From the NCBI GenBank assembly GCA_914767715.1, contig OU612069.1, positions 22,813,387 to 22,877,386 of the forward strand: DNA of 64,000 bases, given 5' to 3'. The DNA is from Membranipora membranacea (lineage: Eukaryota > Bryozoa > Gymnolaemata > Cheilostomatida > Membraniporidae). Position 1 is the stretch's first letter; every line of letters starts with the position of its first letter. A model generated the notes under the pieces. The model was not told the origin of the DNA and searched no databases. It worked only from the letters and a program-made list of their open reading frames with translations. A program made the position numbers and the translations under genes. This document shows positions 22,106 through 31,957 of the stretch, piece after piece.

Positions 22106-23743
22106 ATGCAGAGAATGCAAAGTGTCAATTCCTTTAGAGCTGTCAAAGAGCTTACACAAGATAGTGATCAGCTGAGAGCAGGTACTTACTTTACTGTGTC
22201 CTCCTGGAATCTTTGGCTGCTGGCAACGTGCTCAGCTCTTTAAGCTGGATGGAACCGAAAACCTGTTTAACGTGACATTTATTATATCAAATTCACGTAC
22301 CATATCTTAACACTTTGAGTGCCATAACTTGGAGTGCCTGGTTCACCGGATCAAGATCAAACTAAATCAATGTATTGGACATAATCTCATTTTTCTCATC
22401 CTCCTCCTTGGCAGAACAAAGGTAAGTTGTGTCGGATTGTGACTCTAAAGTTTGGCAATGCATAATTTATATCGTCAAAATGATGAGCGTTAATTATTAA
22501 GTATCTTGCCTTGGACTATCAGAAGTATGATTGATTTCCTGAATCATAGGATCATGGAACAGTTGAAACCTTAGCAGTCAGACATTTGACCTATAAAAAA
22601 ATATTTTGTTGTTACTCGATGGTCTGCTTTTTTACTTAGCTAGCTAGCTAGCTGAGCATATCTTTGTAATCGAGTAAGGGACATCCCCATAATACAGCAG
22701 CTGCCTGGAATTACAATGAAGATTTAAGCTGACCTCACTGGAAGATTCAGGAAATTACATCATGAGATATTTTCTGATTTTCCCTTGAAGGAGTCGCCTG
22801 CACTTATCCACTTGGAATGGCAAGTATGAACAGAACAGTACAACATGATGGGGCAGTTCTAATTGGGAGCAATAGTAAAGTTGAGCTGTTGACCTACATG
22901 ATTGCAGTTTTCCCCATAGTATTCCCTGTTGGAGTAATGCTATTCTTTTACATTTCTTTGATGCGAACAAGCGCCAAATACCGAAGAAGTAAGTAAAAAT
23001 AATCTATTTAACAATAACTATGCACGATTATTCCCACAGTCAGTCAATTATGGTGGTGTCACTGCCTAAAACTCCATCTTACCAAGTCAAATAGTTTGAC
23101 GGAGGCTTGAGTATATAGGCGTCACTAAGGACAGAACACAAGCTTACCTGTTTAATAAGACACAGAAGATTGGGCTGCCCCTATAGGGGGACGCAAGGTG
23201 TCCTAATTTCTCATACTGAGAGTGTGATACATCCTAGTAAACTAGAGTGAATCCTAGAAAAAGACCTCCTGACAGTGAACTGTGTGTGCAGCAAGCTGCC
23301 CAAACTGAAACTTGCACTAATCAGTCGATGGCAATGACACCTTGATCTTAGCCAAAGCCTGCATGGTATTTTGCACCGGTCCTATAGTGTCGCTTGTTTT
23401 TTTCGTTTAATTGGTTGTGCCAACAATTATAAAACAACATCAAAAAATTGCATTCTAAGATATCAATTATTAAAATCCAAAAAGTCTTCCCTTAATATAG
23501 ATTCTGAAAAGTGATTCAAAAATCACAAGTACACAAAAATGTTAAAACTGGCTTGATCACTATATTTTGTGTTAGCTAAAATAAAGTCACTTCGTTTTAC
23601 AGTTCTGGTTGACCTCGATATAACCTATTTTCACTGCTCTTGTTTTTGTAGGATTATCTCGGGAGAGTAGTGTACACTTTACACATAACGGGTTAGACCC
23701 GAGTGATCTCTCTCACACCTGCTCATCGCCTTCTTATGTCTAA
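22106..23743 (+). CDS. Small single-pass membrane protein, 121 aa, unrecognised
   Basis: Three exons, 22106-22181, 22791-22988 and 23652-23743, join phase 1 to phase 1 and total 122 codons including TAA. The start ATG opens a short hydrophilic N-terminus (MQRMQSVNSFRAVKELTQ). The middle exon has an NRT glycosylation sequon and a hydrophobic stretch (LLTYMIAVFPIVFPVGVM and LFFYISL) of about 25 residues, followed by basic RTSAKYRR. The tail is Ser-rich (SRESSVHF). No cleavable signal peptide is evident; the basic cluster after the membrane segment predicts the tail is cytosolic. I do not recognise a family. It lies between the caspase copy and the PhyH remnants, on the same strand as the caspases. 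A MITE starts three bases after the stop codon. Confidence 0.6.
23341..23357 (-). other. 16-nt match to the U2 snRNA 5' region
   Basis: The reverse complement reads CTTTGGCTAAGATCAAG, which shares TTTGGCTAAGATCAAG with the conserved start of U2 snRNA as I remember it. The following bases do not continue the U2 sequence, so this is not a U2 gene. It could be a U2-derived repeat head or chance. Confidence 0.3.
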
Positions 23744-23745
23744 AA

Positions 23746-23967
23746 CACACTGATCACCTGATATACTATTCCATGTAGGCTATTATATTTCTGATCGAGA
23801 AGACGTGAATTATTTCACTTAGCATCAGTACCATCACAAGGAATTTGGTGTGACGACCCGTGTTTAATTTTTTTTGATAGGGCTGGGTACATGTTAGGCG
23901 CTGTTACTAAATTGACTCTAACGATCAGAGATAACCATGTTAATAGTGTAATCACGAAGTCAGTGTG
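23746..23967. mobile_element. CACACTGA-ended MITE, copy 2
   Basis: It runs from CACACTGATCACCTG to GAAGTCAGTGTG and is about 222 bp. The inner sequence GGGCTGGGTACATGTTAGG is shared with copy 1. It begins immediately after the stop codon of the small membrane protein, so the 3' UTR of that gene is likely MITE-derived. Confidence 0.85.
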
Positions 23968-23984
23968 TGTCTAACACTATCATT

Positions 23985-24415
23985 ATAATACAACATCGAG
24001 GCGGACAGATATATCTACCTGATTGACTGTGTTTGGGTTAAATGGTCGTATCACAGAGTGTATTCGGGTTATATGGGTTTCTCTGCCAGTATCCGAGATG
24101 CTCATGTGGTGGTAGGTGTCAGTATCAGAGATTATTGATGCTGAATCAGAGCAGAGTTACCCTAGTCCTAAACATTAAGAGTAATCTTTCACTACACAAC
24201 CATAATACAACATCGGAGCGGACAGACATTTCTACCTGATTTACTGTGTTCGGGTTAAATGGTCATGAAGCCAGTGCACCAAGGATATGGTCCTATGTGC
24301 ATAGGTGCTAGTACGGTGTAGCTATTGATCGATGTCAGTATCGGAGATCTTATAAAAGTCTGGACCAATACAGAGTCACCCTAACTCTAAACATTTAGAC
24401 ACTACACAACAAAGA
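23985..24415. repeat. Diverged tandem duplication, about 215 bp per unit
   Basis: Two head-to-tail units (about 23985-24200 and 24200-24415) each start with ATAATACAACATCG then GCGGACAGA, contain CTGTGTT.GGGTTAAATGGTC, a TCAGTATC.GAGAT block and AGAGT.ACCCTA, and end with CACTACACAAC. The units differ by many substitutions and small indels. No ORF spans them. Confidence 0.75.
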
Positions 24416-24718
24416 AATTTGACAGTCATCCCAAAAGATGCTCATTTCCTGCCCAGATTGTTAGGCCTCTTGTATGATATGCTATTAAAGTAAAGGTTTT
24501 TCTGAGCGTAGCATGGCATAAAGCTTTATAGTGTAGTCCACATTACTTTAATATAGCTCCACAAAGATAGTTGTGGAACTCTACTCCACCTGAACATGTG
24601 GAAATTTGCAAATATATCGCTGTATATTGGGTTTTGGAAAAACTCACAATGATAGCTAATACAAATGAATTAAATGAAAGAAACAAAATCTGTAGACGAT
24701 TTAGTCCCTCAATTGCGA

Positions 24719-24770
24719 ATATTTAGCGACCTTTCAAAGAGTTTAAACTCTTTGAAAGGTCGCTAAATAT
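24719..24770. repeat. Perfect palindrome, 26-bp arms, no spacer
   Basis: The left arm starts ATATTTAGCGACCTTTCAAA and is followed with no loop by its exact complement, ending GGTCGCTAAATAT. The centre is GTTTAAAC. Confidence 0.92.
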
Positions 24771-25162
24771 AAAACTGTGAAAGATTTCATCGTGCAATGT
24801 CAATCAATGACTATTTCCATTGTGTATTTATAAGCTTATTTTTTAGGTTAGGAATTCCCAATTATTGCTTTTGCAATTGGTGATTCATGGAGATAAAGTA
24901 TTAAAAGTGAATTTGCAATAATTGAATTGACTGTAAGGTAAATGTAAGCCACATCTAAAAAAAATACCCTGTCATCGTTCAGCGCAGAATTTTAGAATAT
25001 ATTTGCTAGAAATGATGAGTAGTAATGTATCGGGTAACTGTTTAACGCATCTGGAAAAAGACTGCGTTATTGTTTGCTTAGACAGAAAAATTGATAAATT
25101 AAATTTGTGTCAGAAAGAAAGAATTTCATATAAACTCCTGATTGATATTGATATCAGGCTCT
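24771..25162. other. AT-rich spacer without recognised features
   Basis: Short open stretches (for example about 25003-25188) carry no recognisable motif and overlap the antisense PhyH exon. I see nothing else here. Confidence 0.4.
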
Positions 25163-25282
25163 TCAATCTTTCTTGTCACCAATCATAGTCATGTGTTTTT
25201 TCTCGACAGTCGGGTCATAGAAGTGTTTGGTGGAATCCCACTCCATTTTACTTCCCCATTCCAGCAGAGCACGGTTATCCAC
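25163..25282 (-). pseudogene. Isolated C-terminal exon of a PhyH-family dioxygenase copy
   Basis: A TTTTCAG acceptor is followed by exactly 40 codons including TGA: VDNRALLEWGSKMEWDSTKH then FYDPTVEKKHMTMIGDKKD. The layout resembles the C-terminal tails of PhyH-like enzymes, where a short xPDSAI-x-E-G motif is followed by a Phe-leu/tyr-Asp-Pro motif (family knowledge). It is also comparable to the tail PPSVLQEAGYG of the copy at 26526. No matching upstream exons are visible between it and that copy, so it is probably a leftover of a second gene. The identification is tentative. Confidence 0.5.
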
Positions 25283-26525
25283 CTGAAAATTGTTATAATT
25301 GTTAATTCACACGGCACAACCCGCAGCAGGTAACATTTTTGCTAACCCCACAATACTACAAAACCAGTGGTAGTCAGCATTTTTAAGGCAGTAGTCAAGC
25401 GTTAAGGTTGAGCTAAACAACTATGATGAAAGACGCAGAGCCACTTGTGAGACTTGTGACATTTGTGACATTTGTGACCAATGTTCCACAGAGACATTGT
25501 GCCACTATGTGATGACCTAGCTTTGTCACGTCGCCATATGGGCACTTGCCGAGTGACAAGGCTAGTGATGACCTACAAATGGCATCCATCATCTAACTGC
25601 CAAACAATCAAAACATCGCCATGTGCTGCCTGAACACCCGGCATCAACATGACCCTGCCATGCAAGCAGCAGTAACGCTTCAAGACCCCTCACCACACTG
25701 ATCTTGCTAGCAAATGTCTGTTTTTAAAGTAGGCCTTCAGCAAATTGATATAGTGATTTTTAATGAATTTTATAATTTTTATGCAGATGTCAAAATTTTT
25801 TATACATTGTTTATTTATTCAGATCAATATCAATGAATAAATCAACTAATTGAGTCCTAGGGGTGGCTGTTAGATGGAAGCCAATTAAGGAGCTGATGGC
25901 ATAGTTGGCAATGATCTGAACTTACAACAGTGTGCAGGTATCCGAGGTACACAATGTGTTGATTCTGACCTGATTGGCTGTTGGGTGAGAAAGAGAGCCA
26001 ATCGCAAGTCGCTGAAAGTACCTATTGAGATATGATGAGAGTGAATCTGAATTACTTCCACTAAAAGTCAATAGGAAAGTACCATCTGACAAGACATTGG
26101 CTCCACAATCCCCCCCCCCCCCCCCCCATCCGGCCAACATATTGGCGGATATACCAGGTTACAAGGTAAGGTAAGGTAAGAAATGACAAGTGCTGGGTCA
26201 CCATATATCATTTTGATGAGCTAAAAAAGTTACACAATTTCGTAGGTTCTCAAGATGCTGACAAGCTCTCTGTAATTTTAAGAATTTTTTGAAGAATTGA
26301 TTTTTGATTTTGAAGTTGGCATTTTCGGATGATGGCTCTCTTCATTTGTTGCGCATGCCTCATATGCTCTTCTGCTTTGGCTTTCTGCAGGGGAGATAAA
26401 CCCTGGAATTACTCCATAGCCATCCCAAAAAGTCTAGAATTTTGTGTAATCCTTTAGTTTATAGCAGGTCCTGTTCCCTTAGTCTGTTTTAGAGCTGTAC
26501 ACTGCTATAAGAAATTTTATAGGTA
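25283..26525. other. Spacer with poly(C) tract
   Basis: It contains imperfect short repeats (GACATTTGTGACATTTGTGAC at about 25455-25480), a run of 18 C at 26110-26127 and AAGGTAAGGTAAGG at about 26164. No convincing coding exon was found on either strand. Confidence 0.5.
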
Positions 26526-28726
26526 TCATATCTTTATTGAGATGGAAATAAAATTTGCGTTGTCCGGGATGTCAAAGAACATGGGCTGAGAATATTCTGT
26601 TGATAAAGATATCATACCATATCCAGCTTCTTGTAGAACGGATGGTGGTGTATCTTGTAGGATTATTTCTCTTTGTATATTGTAAGCTATAGCCAGCGCC
26701 AGCCTCCTTCTATCGCTCTGATAAGCATCACTTCTGTGTAGAACATTGGAGTGAAAGATAATCACATCACCTTTCTTCAAAACCACCTGCTTAATTCCTC
26801 CAAAATGATATAAATACACATCGTTTACTTAAAGTAGCTGCCGGAGACCAATGTATCCTGCAGGTTAGCAACAGTTCAGGGTTTGGACTGCAACATTAAC
26901 CTACATCTCAGTACTCTGACTATTTAAACATACCTACTGCTCAGTACTCAGACTAGTAATATTTATACCTGCCTCTCATTATTCAGACTATTCACCTAAA
27001 CCTACCCAGTCTCTCTTTATAGTGCTCAACTCTCTGTAGATCAGCCTGGATCTGAGCATCATACTTGATGTGATCTACTCTCCCTGATTTGTGTGATTTC
27101 GGAATTATCTGTAAAAATTAAAGATAAGTAGGACAGGTCCTATCCTAGGATGGTAGCAAAACTATCATCAATGCTGGATTCAGAACAAAGGTTTCTCTTG
27201 ACACTAAAAGAACACTAATATGATTCGAGAGGGATTCGAGGCAATTCAAACCCACCTTTGAATATTGTAACTGGAAGACCACTGGCTCAAACAACTCAAA
27301 TCATACACAGAGAAGAAGAGATGATGTTTGAACAAACACTCGATAATAACATCTGTTAGCAGCACAGCGAAGTTGACATGTATGAGAACCGTGAGCGTCA
27401 GAAGAAAACTGCAATCAACACAAGATCAGAAAAGATTTCATCCCATGAAGATTTCACATGTACATGATTTCATCTCATTCTACGCTTCTTTATTTTAAAT
27501 AAGGAGTTGTCCTCTACACAAAACAGTGCTGATAACTCCAGATTTTTGTCCCACTATTTAGTCACTGCGTGTAATTTACTGACCTTTATACAGCCGTTCC
27601 CCATATCAATATCAGTGCAGTGCACATATCATCAGGAACCAGTGTACCATTATAATACCAGTATCTGTAATCAGCAAACATTATAGACAGGGAATTCAAG
27701 AGCGGCTGAACTGAGAGATCATTACGAAGGGAACCAGGTGACTTTTACACCTCCTAGGGAGGAATCAAAATTGACGTTTATTGTTTGAATTATGAAATTT
27801 AGTCAAATGATAATAACTTGATGGTAGTATCTTCTGTTTCCAATAGTGGAGACTTTCAGCCTCATCACAGCTCCGGGCATCAACTAGTTTGAGCCCTGGA
27901 ACCCTTGCCCACTCGGACGGCCCCTCCATCGAGTTCTTTATTGATGTAATCTGTTGTTTCTGATTTATGCAATACTCACCCAATAGCTTGACACCACAGT
28001 ATGCTTTGATTGACTGCTGTGGTGCTATTACTATTAACACTGATATCGGATACCCCTCCTACCACAAACCCTCAATAAAGCTTAGTAGCTCAGGCTAACA
28101 TACCCATAATCCTGGTGCCATATAAATGAACCTCCAGTCTTTGGAGGCTTCTCCAGAAACTTTGCGTGATAGTGGTAAATTTCTTCCCCAAGGATCTGTA
28201 AAATGAAAGTATTAATTTTGTGGGTATTAATCATGAGAATATATTTTAAGTGCTGGTACCGTCTTAGTAATGTAACTGGTGAAGTTTATTAAATTGATAA
28301 AATATAATCTGGGTCTTCCAATAATCTTTTTTACCTAGGAACATGAGTACCGATAAAAAAAACAGAATTAAATATTCTCTAGTGCGCAAATTTTCTTTCC
28401 TCAGTTGTTCCAGGTGTGCGCCGACCTGCCTACAAACTGAGAGCAACTTGGCGCTGAATATGGCGCCGTGCCCTTAAGCAACCTTCATTCTTCAGTCTTG
28501 AGACAGAGGCAGAACTTGCGAAGAAACACATTACTGCACAAATGCCTATGAAACATTTGTGACACCGAGAAATAACTCAAACACATTGTTCTTTCAAAGC
28601 TGAACATTTTTGCTTACCCACTAACCTGTTGGATGGTGCCAGCTAACTTCTGACTTCTAGAGAATAGCCCTGTGGCATCATTCGATGCATCGTCCCACAA
28701 AGCAAACCATATTTTATCACCTTTAT
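26526..28726 (-). pseudogene. PhyH-family Fe(II)/2-oxoglutarate dioxygenase, frame-broken
   Basis: Minus-strand exons: 28726-28626 (DKGDKIWFALWDD; DATGLFSRSQKLAGTIQQ), 28195-28104 ([24 protein letters not shown], with the iron-binding HxD), 27664-27584 (YWYYNGTLVPDDMC), 27108-27006 (IIPKSHKSGRVDH) and 26797-26526 (KKGDVIIFHSNVLHRSD with the distal His, then RRRLALAIAYN with the 2-oxoglutarate Arg). These are the core motifs of phytanoyl-CoA-dioxygenase-like enzymes, which hydroxylate substrates using Fe(II) and 2-oxoglutarate. All splice phases agree except that the 27664-27584 exon is 81 nt where 1 + 3n is required, and residues between DDMC and GNGCIK appear deleted. No start exon is visible. 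A decayed gene is most likely; an assembly error is possible. Confidence 0.75.
28405..28520 (+). mobile_element. tRNA-SINE, 5'-truncated copy
   Basis: It matches only the body of the SINE family: GGTGTGCGCCGACCTGCCT, ACTGAGAGCAACTTGGCGC, GTGCCCTTAAG and TCAGTCTTGAGACAGAGGCA. The tRNA head is absent. It lies in the intron between the first two PhyH exons. Confidence 0.8.
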
Positions 28727-29160
28727 CTAAAGGTGAAGGTCAGATCTGAACGAGTCATGACTACACTAGTCTCACAATACAAACTTAGCCTGAGAATCTC
28801 ACCAAGAACCGGTTACAGGTAATAGTTTAATACATTATCAATATTGAGATGAGTTTACCGATAATTTAAGAGCAGTGTACCAAGGAATACTATCTGTTGC
28901 AGTCATATTGCCGAGTTCATAAAAGATTGTTGCAAGCATAATTATTGTATAGCGAATGAAGGTGATGGTGTCGTGTCGCATTCTGTGTTTCTATCCAAAC
29001 TTCCCCTGGCTACCAGTAGAAAAAAGGGATCTGTTTCAATAATGAACATGATAAAAGTTCCTTCCAAGTTCATGGTCTCATTTTGTTCAGCACCCTTTAT
29101 AATTAGGGACAACTCCTAACACCACGCCAATAGAAGATTGCACATGTGACTTATATAGTA

Positions 29161-29292
29161 ACGGTGTTACTTGTTATACCACAGCAATAAGAAGTTACCA
29201 TCAGGCTGATCAAATTTTTTAGCTTGTAGATAAGGATCTTCAGTCTAGCCCTTCTCTATAAGATTTATCTCCTCCTCATCAAGTATCCCTCT
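29161..29292 (-). pseudogene. Second PhyH-like N-terminal exon with in-frame TAG
   Basis: After a TTTGTAG acceptor the minus strand reads GILDEEEINLIEKG, stop (TAG), TEDPYLQAKKFDQPDG, NFLLLWYN. This is the start of a PhyH fold (an acidic helix, then a D.....LW strand). Its LW block duplicates the LW of the 28726 exon, and no donor in matching phase joins the two. It therefore seems to be the remains of a neighbouring copy rather than exon 1 of the same gene. Confidence 0.5.
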
Positions 29293-29342
29293 ACAAAGAA
29301 AATGATAAAATTAAATGAATAATGAATAATGGGTAGTGTGTG

Positions 29343-29497
29343 GTTGGTAGTGGGTAGTGGGTAGTGGGTAGTGGGTAGTGGGTAGTGGGTAGTGGGTAGT
29401 GGGTAGTGGGTAGTGGGTAGTGGGTAGTGGGTAGTGGGTAGTGGGTAGTGGGTAGTGGGTAGTGGGTAGTGGGTAGTGGGTAGTGGGTAGTGGGTGG
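29343..29497. repeat. Heptamer satellite (GGGTAGT)n
   Basis: About 22 near-perfect tandem copies of GGGTAGT lie between 29343 and 29497, flanked by decayed units (GGTTGGTAGT; GGGTGGTGGGTAATTG) and by AATAATGAATAAT-type repeats to 29580. The G-rich strand with regular GGG spacing could fold as a G-quadruplex (inference). Confidence 0.92.
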
Positions 29498-29730
29498 TGG
29501 GTAATTGATAATGGATAAGGAATAATGAATAATGAATAATTAATAATTAATAACAAATAATAAATAATAAAAAATAAATAATTAACAATAAACGCACGCT
29601 CATCAATATCATATAGATAGACTACTCATGAATTCGATAATAAGCCAGTTTAAAAATTGCTAAAAAATTAATTTTGTATTCTAGGCGAATTAGATTGGCT
29701 GCCTGTATATCAGCGAACCCTAATAACATC

Positions 29731-29932
29731 CAGGGCCATAGTTCTAGGGGAGGCAGGGAGGCACTGCCTCCCCTAGACAGCTAAATACAGTGGCCTAAAA
29801 ATATTATAATTGAATAATCTACGTCGAATCAGTCCCTCTGGAACTTCCATTTGCTTATCATATGCCTCAAATTGCTTGTGATGACTTGCCTCAGCCTTTT
29901 GCTTCCCCTTTTTTTTCTGAACCACGGCCCTG
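29731..29932. mobile_element. MITE with CAGGGCC termini
   Basis: The left end is CAGGGCCATAGTTC and the right end, reversed, is CAGGGCCGTGGTTC, an inverted repeat of about 14 bp. ACATC stands directly outside both ends. Inside, near the left end, is a second inverted repeat, TCTAGGGGAGGCAG with CTGCCTCCCCTAGA (29743-29777). It is non-coding. Confidence 0.65.
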
Positions 29933-30249
29933 ACATCTAATAACAGGTGCCCTCTGTGTGTTTACCACCTGCATGCAGGGTGAAGATCCACCTCTGCCCT
30001 CTTTGAAATAAGACAGTGGCCACCACAGGGCAAATAAAGCTGGTATTTCCAACATAACCAGTTCTATGCAATTCAGTTCTTGGCATTTTTTCATGTGCGT
30101 TTATAACAGGCAGGGCTTGGGAGGCTCAAGTGATAGAAGACACATCTGACTGTGGTGATGCAATAACTGCATACCACCAAGAAACTCTGAGCAACACCAA
30201 AACTTTTGGATTGTTACACATGATCACTACACAGGCATACATTATGATG

Positions 30250-30920
30250 ATGTAACCATCCTCCCAGTAACCTTTCCAAAAAGAACTTTACTCCCATCAT
30301 CTATAAGCAGAATTCCAAGAGGATTGCTGATCCCATCTTCTGGCCCTGCGATGAAACCAAGCTTACGTGTTCTATATAAGATTCCGTATATAAAGCCATT
30401 TTCTTTGAGGTAAAGTAAATGTCTCCGCTTTTGCTATGCTGAGTCATAGAGTACGGCTTTAACTGTCCCCGCCATGCCACATGAAAAAATTCCCTTGGTG
30501 TCTTCGTTAATGTGTCAAATTCCTGTATCGCATCAGCATCTTCTGCATATAATAACATATTCATCCTCTGGTTGTCTTTGATGATGCTTACTGGATTTTT
30601 CAGTAGTCTGCCTGTCAGTCTGCCTATCAGTCTGCCTGTCAGTCTGTCTGTGTCTGTCTGTTACCCCATAGTGTGTGCAACTCCCATAGTAACTCTTGGT
30701 TCTTCTAGTAGACATTGTTATCATTCATAGACAGTGATTTCACCTGTCAGTATACAAGATTTCAGGTTGGTATCACAACACCCCTTAGGGTTCACATCAC
30801 CCCTTCACCATTCTACTAACCCCTTTCCCTAGTAAACGCCTCATACCTGAATCGCTCAGATGTCCTGTCACTGCAAACATCAGATATCAGTACACAAACG
30901 CCGACCAACAGGATCCAACA
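30250..30920 (-). pseudogene. NHL-repeat secreted protein C, decayed paralogue of genes A and B
   Basis: Minus strand: an exon at 30920-30847 (ILLVGVCVLISDVCSDRTSE then RFR), in the same phase as the signal-peptide exons of A and B. Next comes a propeller fragment starting near 30725 (TRRTKSYYGSCTHYG), continuing after a frame change with NPVSIIKDNQRMNMLLYA, FDTLTKTP, SMTQHSKSGDIYFTSK, and after another frame change YRTRKLGFIAGPEDG, ISNPLGILLIDDGSKVLF. Gene A has RRTQTYTGVC, SVIRDNQRPGILL, MTQHSISGDLYM and VGILLVNEGKTILV at the same places. The first third of the propeller and the later modules are absent. A TCTG-type microsatellite lies in the gap. Two frameshifts plus missing exons make it a pseudogene. 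Confidence 0.72.
30598..30662. repeat. Microsatellite of CAGTCTGCCTGT units inside pseudogene C
   Basis: Repeats of CAGTCTGCCTGT and variants translate on the minus strand as repeated TDRQ between two conserved propeller blocks. They replace roughly the stretch that in gene A separates GVC from the SVIRDNQ motif. Confidence 0.8.
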
Positions 30921-31410
30921 CTAAGAAAATTAAAAGGAAATTTTTCACAGAAGCGTACTGGACTGATTAATGTATAAATCAGCTGAACTTAGCATCTATG
31001 GCTTTGCTTTTCACACCTGTTTGCATGGTGGATATGAATTGTAGCTCACAAACATGCCTTTGTTCTAAAACCAAAGGTCTCTACTGCAACTTCAAAATTA
31101 TCCTGAAAAAAAACACCTGTATTGAAAGCTCCATGTCGAGATTTTAGTTGCATGAGTTTTGAGTTTTCAGGGTAGCTATCTTTGATACTAATGGTCAAGG
31201 TCGCTAGATACATTTTATCAACTGATTAAAACATCATATTTTCCTGATAGCAGCTTGCTATGATCGCTGATTTATATTTATGTACGTACAAACAGGTGAT
31301 ATCATAGTGACAGAGTAAATGTAGAGGAGCAAGTGAAAACGTGATGTGATTGAGATCAGTGATAAGAAAAGTGCTAGAGAATTTACTTTGGGAAAATTCG
31401 ACCTAATTTT

Positions 31411-31604
31411 GACTTAGCAACAAATCAAGGTCTAATTCCATCATTACATAGTGTCCCCTAAACGTGCATTGGTAAAGAACAGCAGCATGTTGGCAACCAG
31501 CCAGGCTGCTGCTCTGCCCACACTCCTTGGCTCCACAGTTTACTGATTTGCAGTTGCCCTTTTGAGAAATACACCTAAACATATCCGTTCCTGTTAATAT
31601 GTTT
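31411..31604 (-). other. Possible Cys-rich terminal exon
   Basis: A TTAACAG acceptor is followed by an open frame with many cysteines (FRCISQKGNCKSVNCGAKEC then GQSSSLAGCQHAAVLYQC) and a stop at about 31411. It does not fit the phase of gene A's last intron, and gene A already has its own stop at 31958. It may be an exon of an unseen gene, an alternative end, or chance. I do not recognise the spacing. Confidence 0.3.
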
Positions 31605-31957
31605 TTTTTTATTAACAATTTAAAGCGAAATCTTAAGTATAAAGTATAAAAAAATAACAAATAAATAGTGTATAGCTTCAGGACAAGCTGGGATATATAA
31701 TAATCTGGAGTTCAGAATTCAAATCAAACAGAGGCTGACTCTTACGGCATCAGCTTCCAAGGCTACGCAAAGAAAACAATCCTTACAGTCTCGATAATGT
31801 TCAGCCTGCATACACATCTAGGCTTACATGGATTAATCATGTCAGGGCTTAACAAGTAATACTTTCCTTGTATCATAATCTTGTGTTTTTCGGATGCCAT
31901 TTATCTCAGGTTATCACTACCTGCAGTGTGAGTGCAGTTAGATACAAGTTTACTTAT

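Noticed and set aside
26110-26127. Poly(C)/poly(G) runs here and at 42296, 45205, 46733 and 63541 as regulatory elements
   Set aside because: They are ordinary homopolymer tracts, and their lengths are also prone to sequencing error.
29311-29556. Open reading frame of YPLPTTH repeats
   Set aside because: It is the translation of the heptamer satellite, open in all frames by composition.
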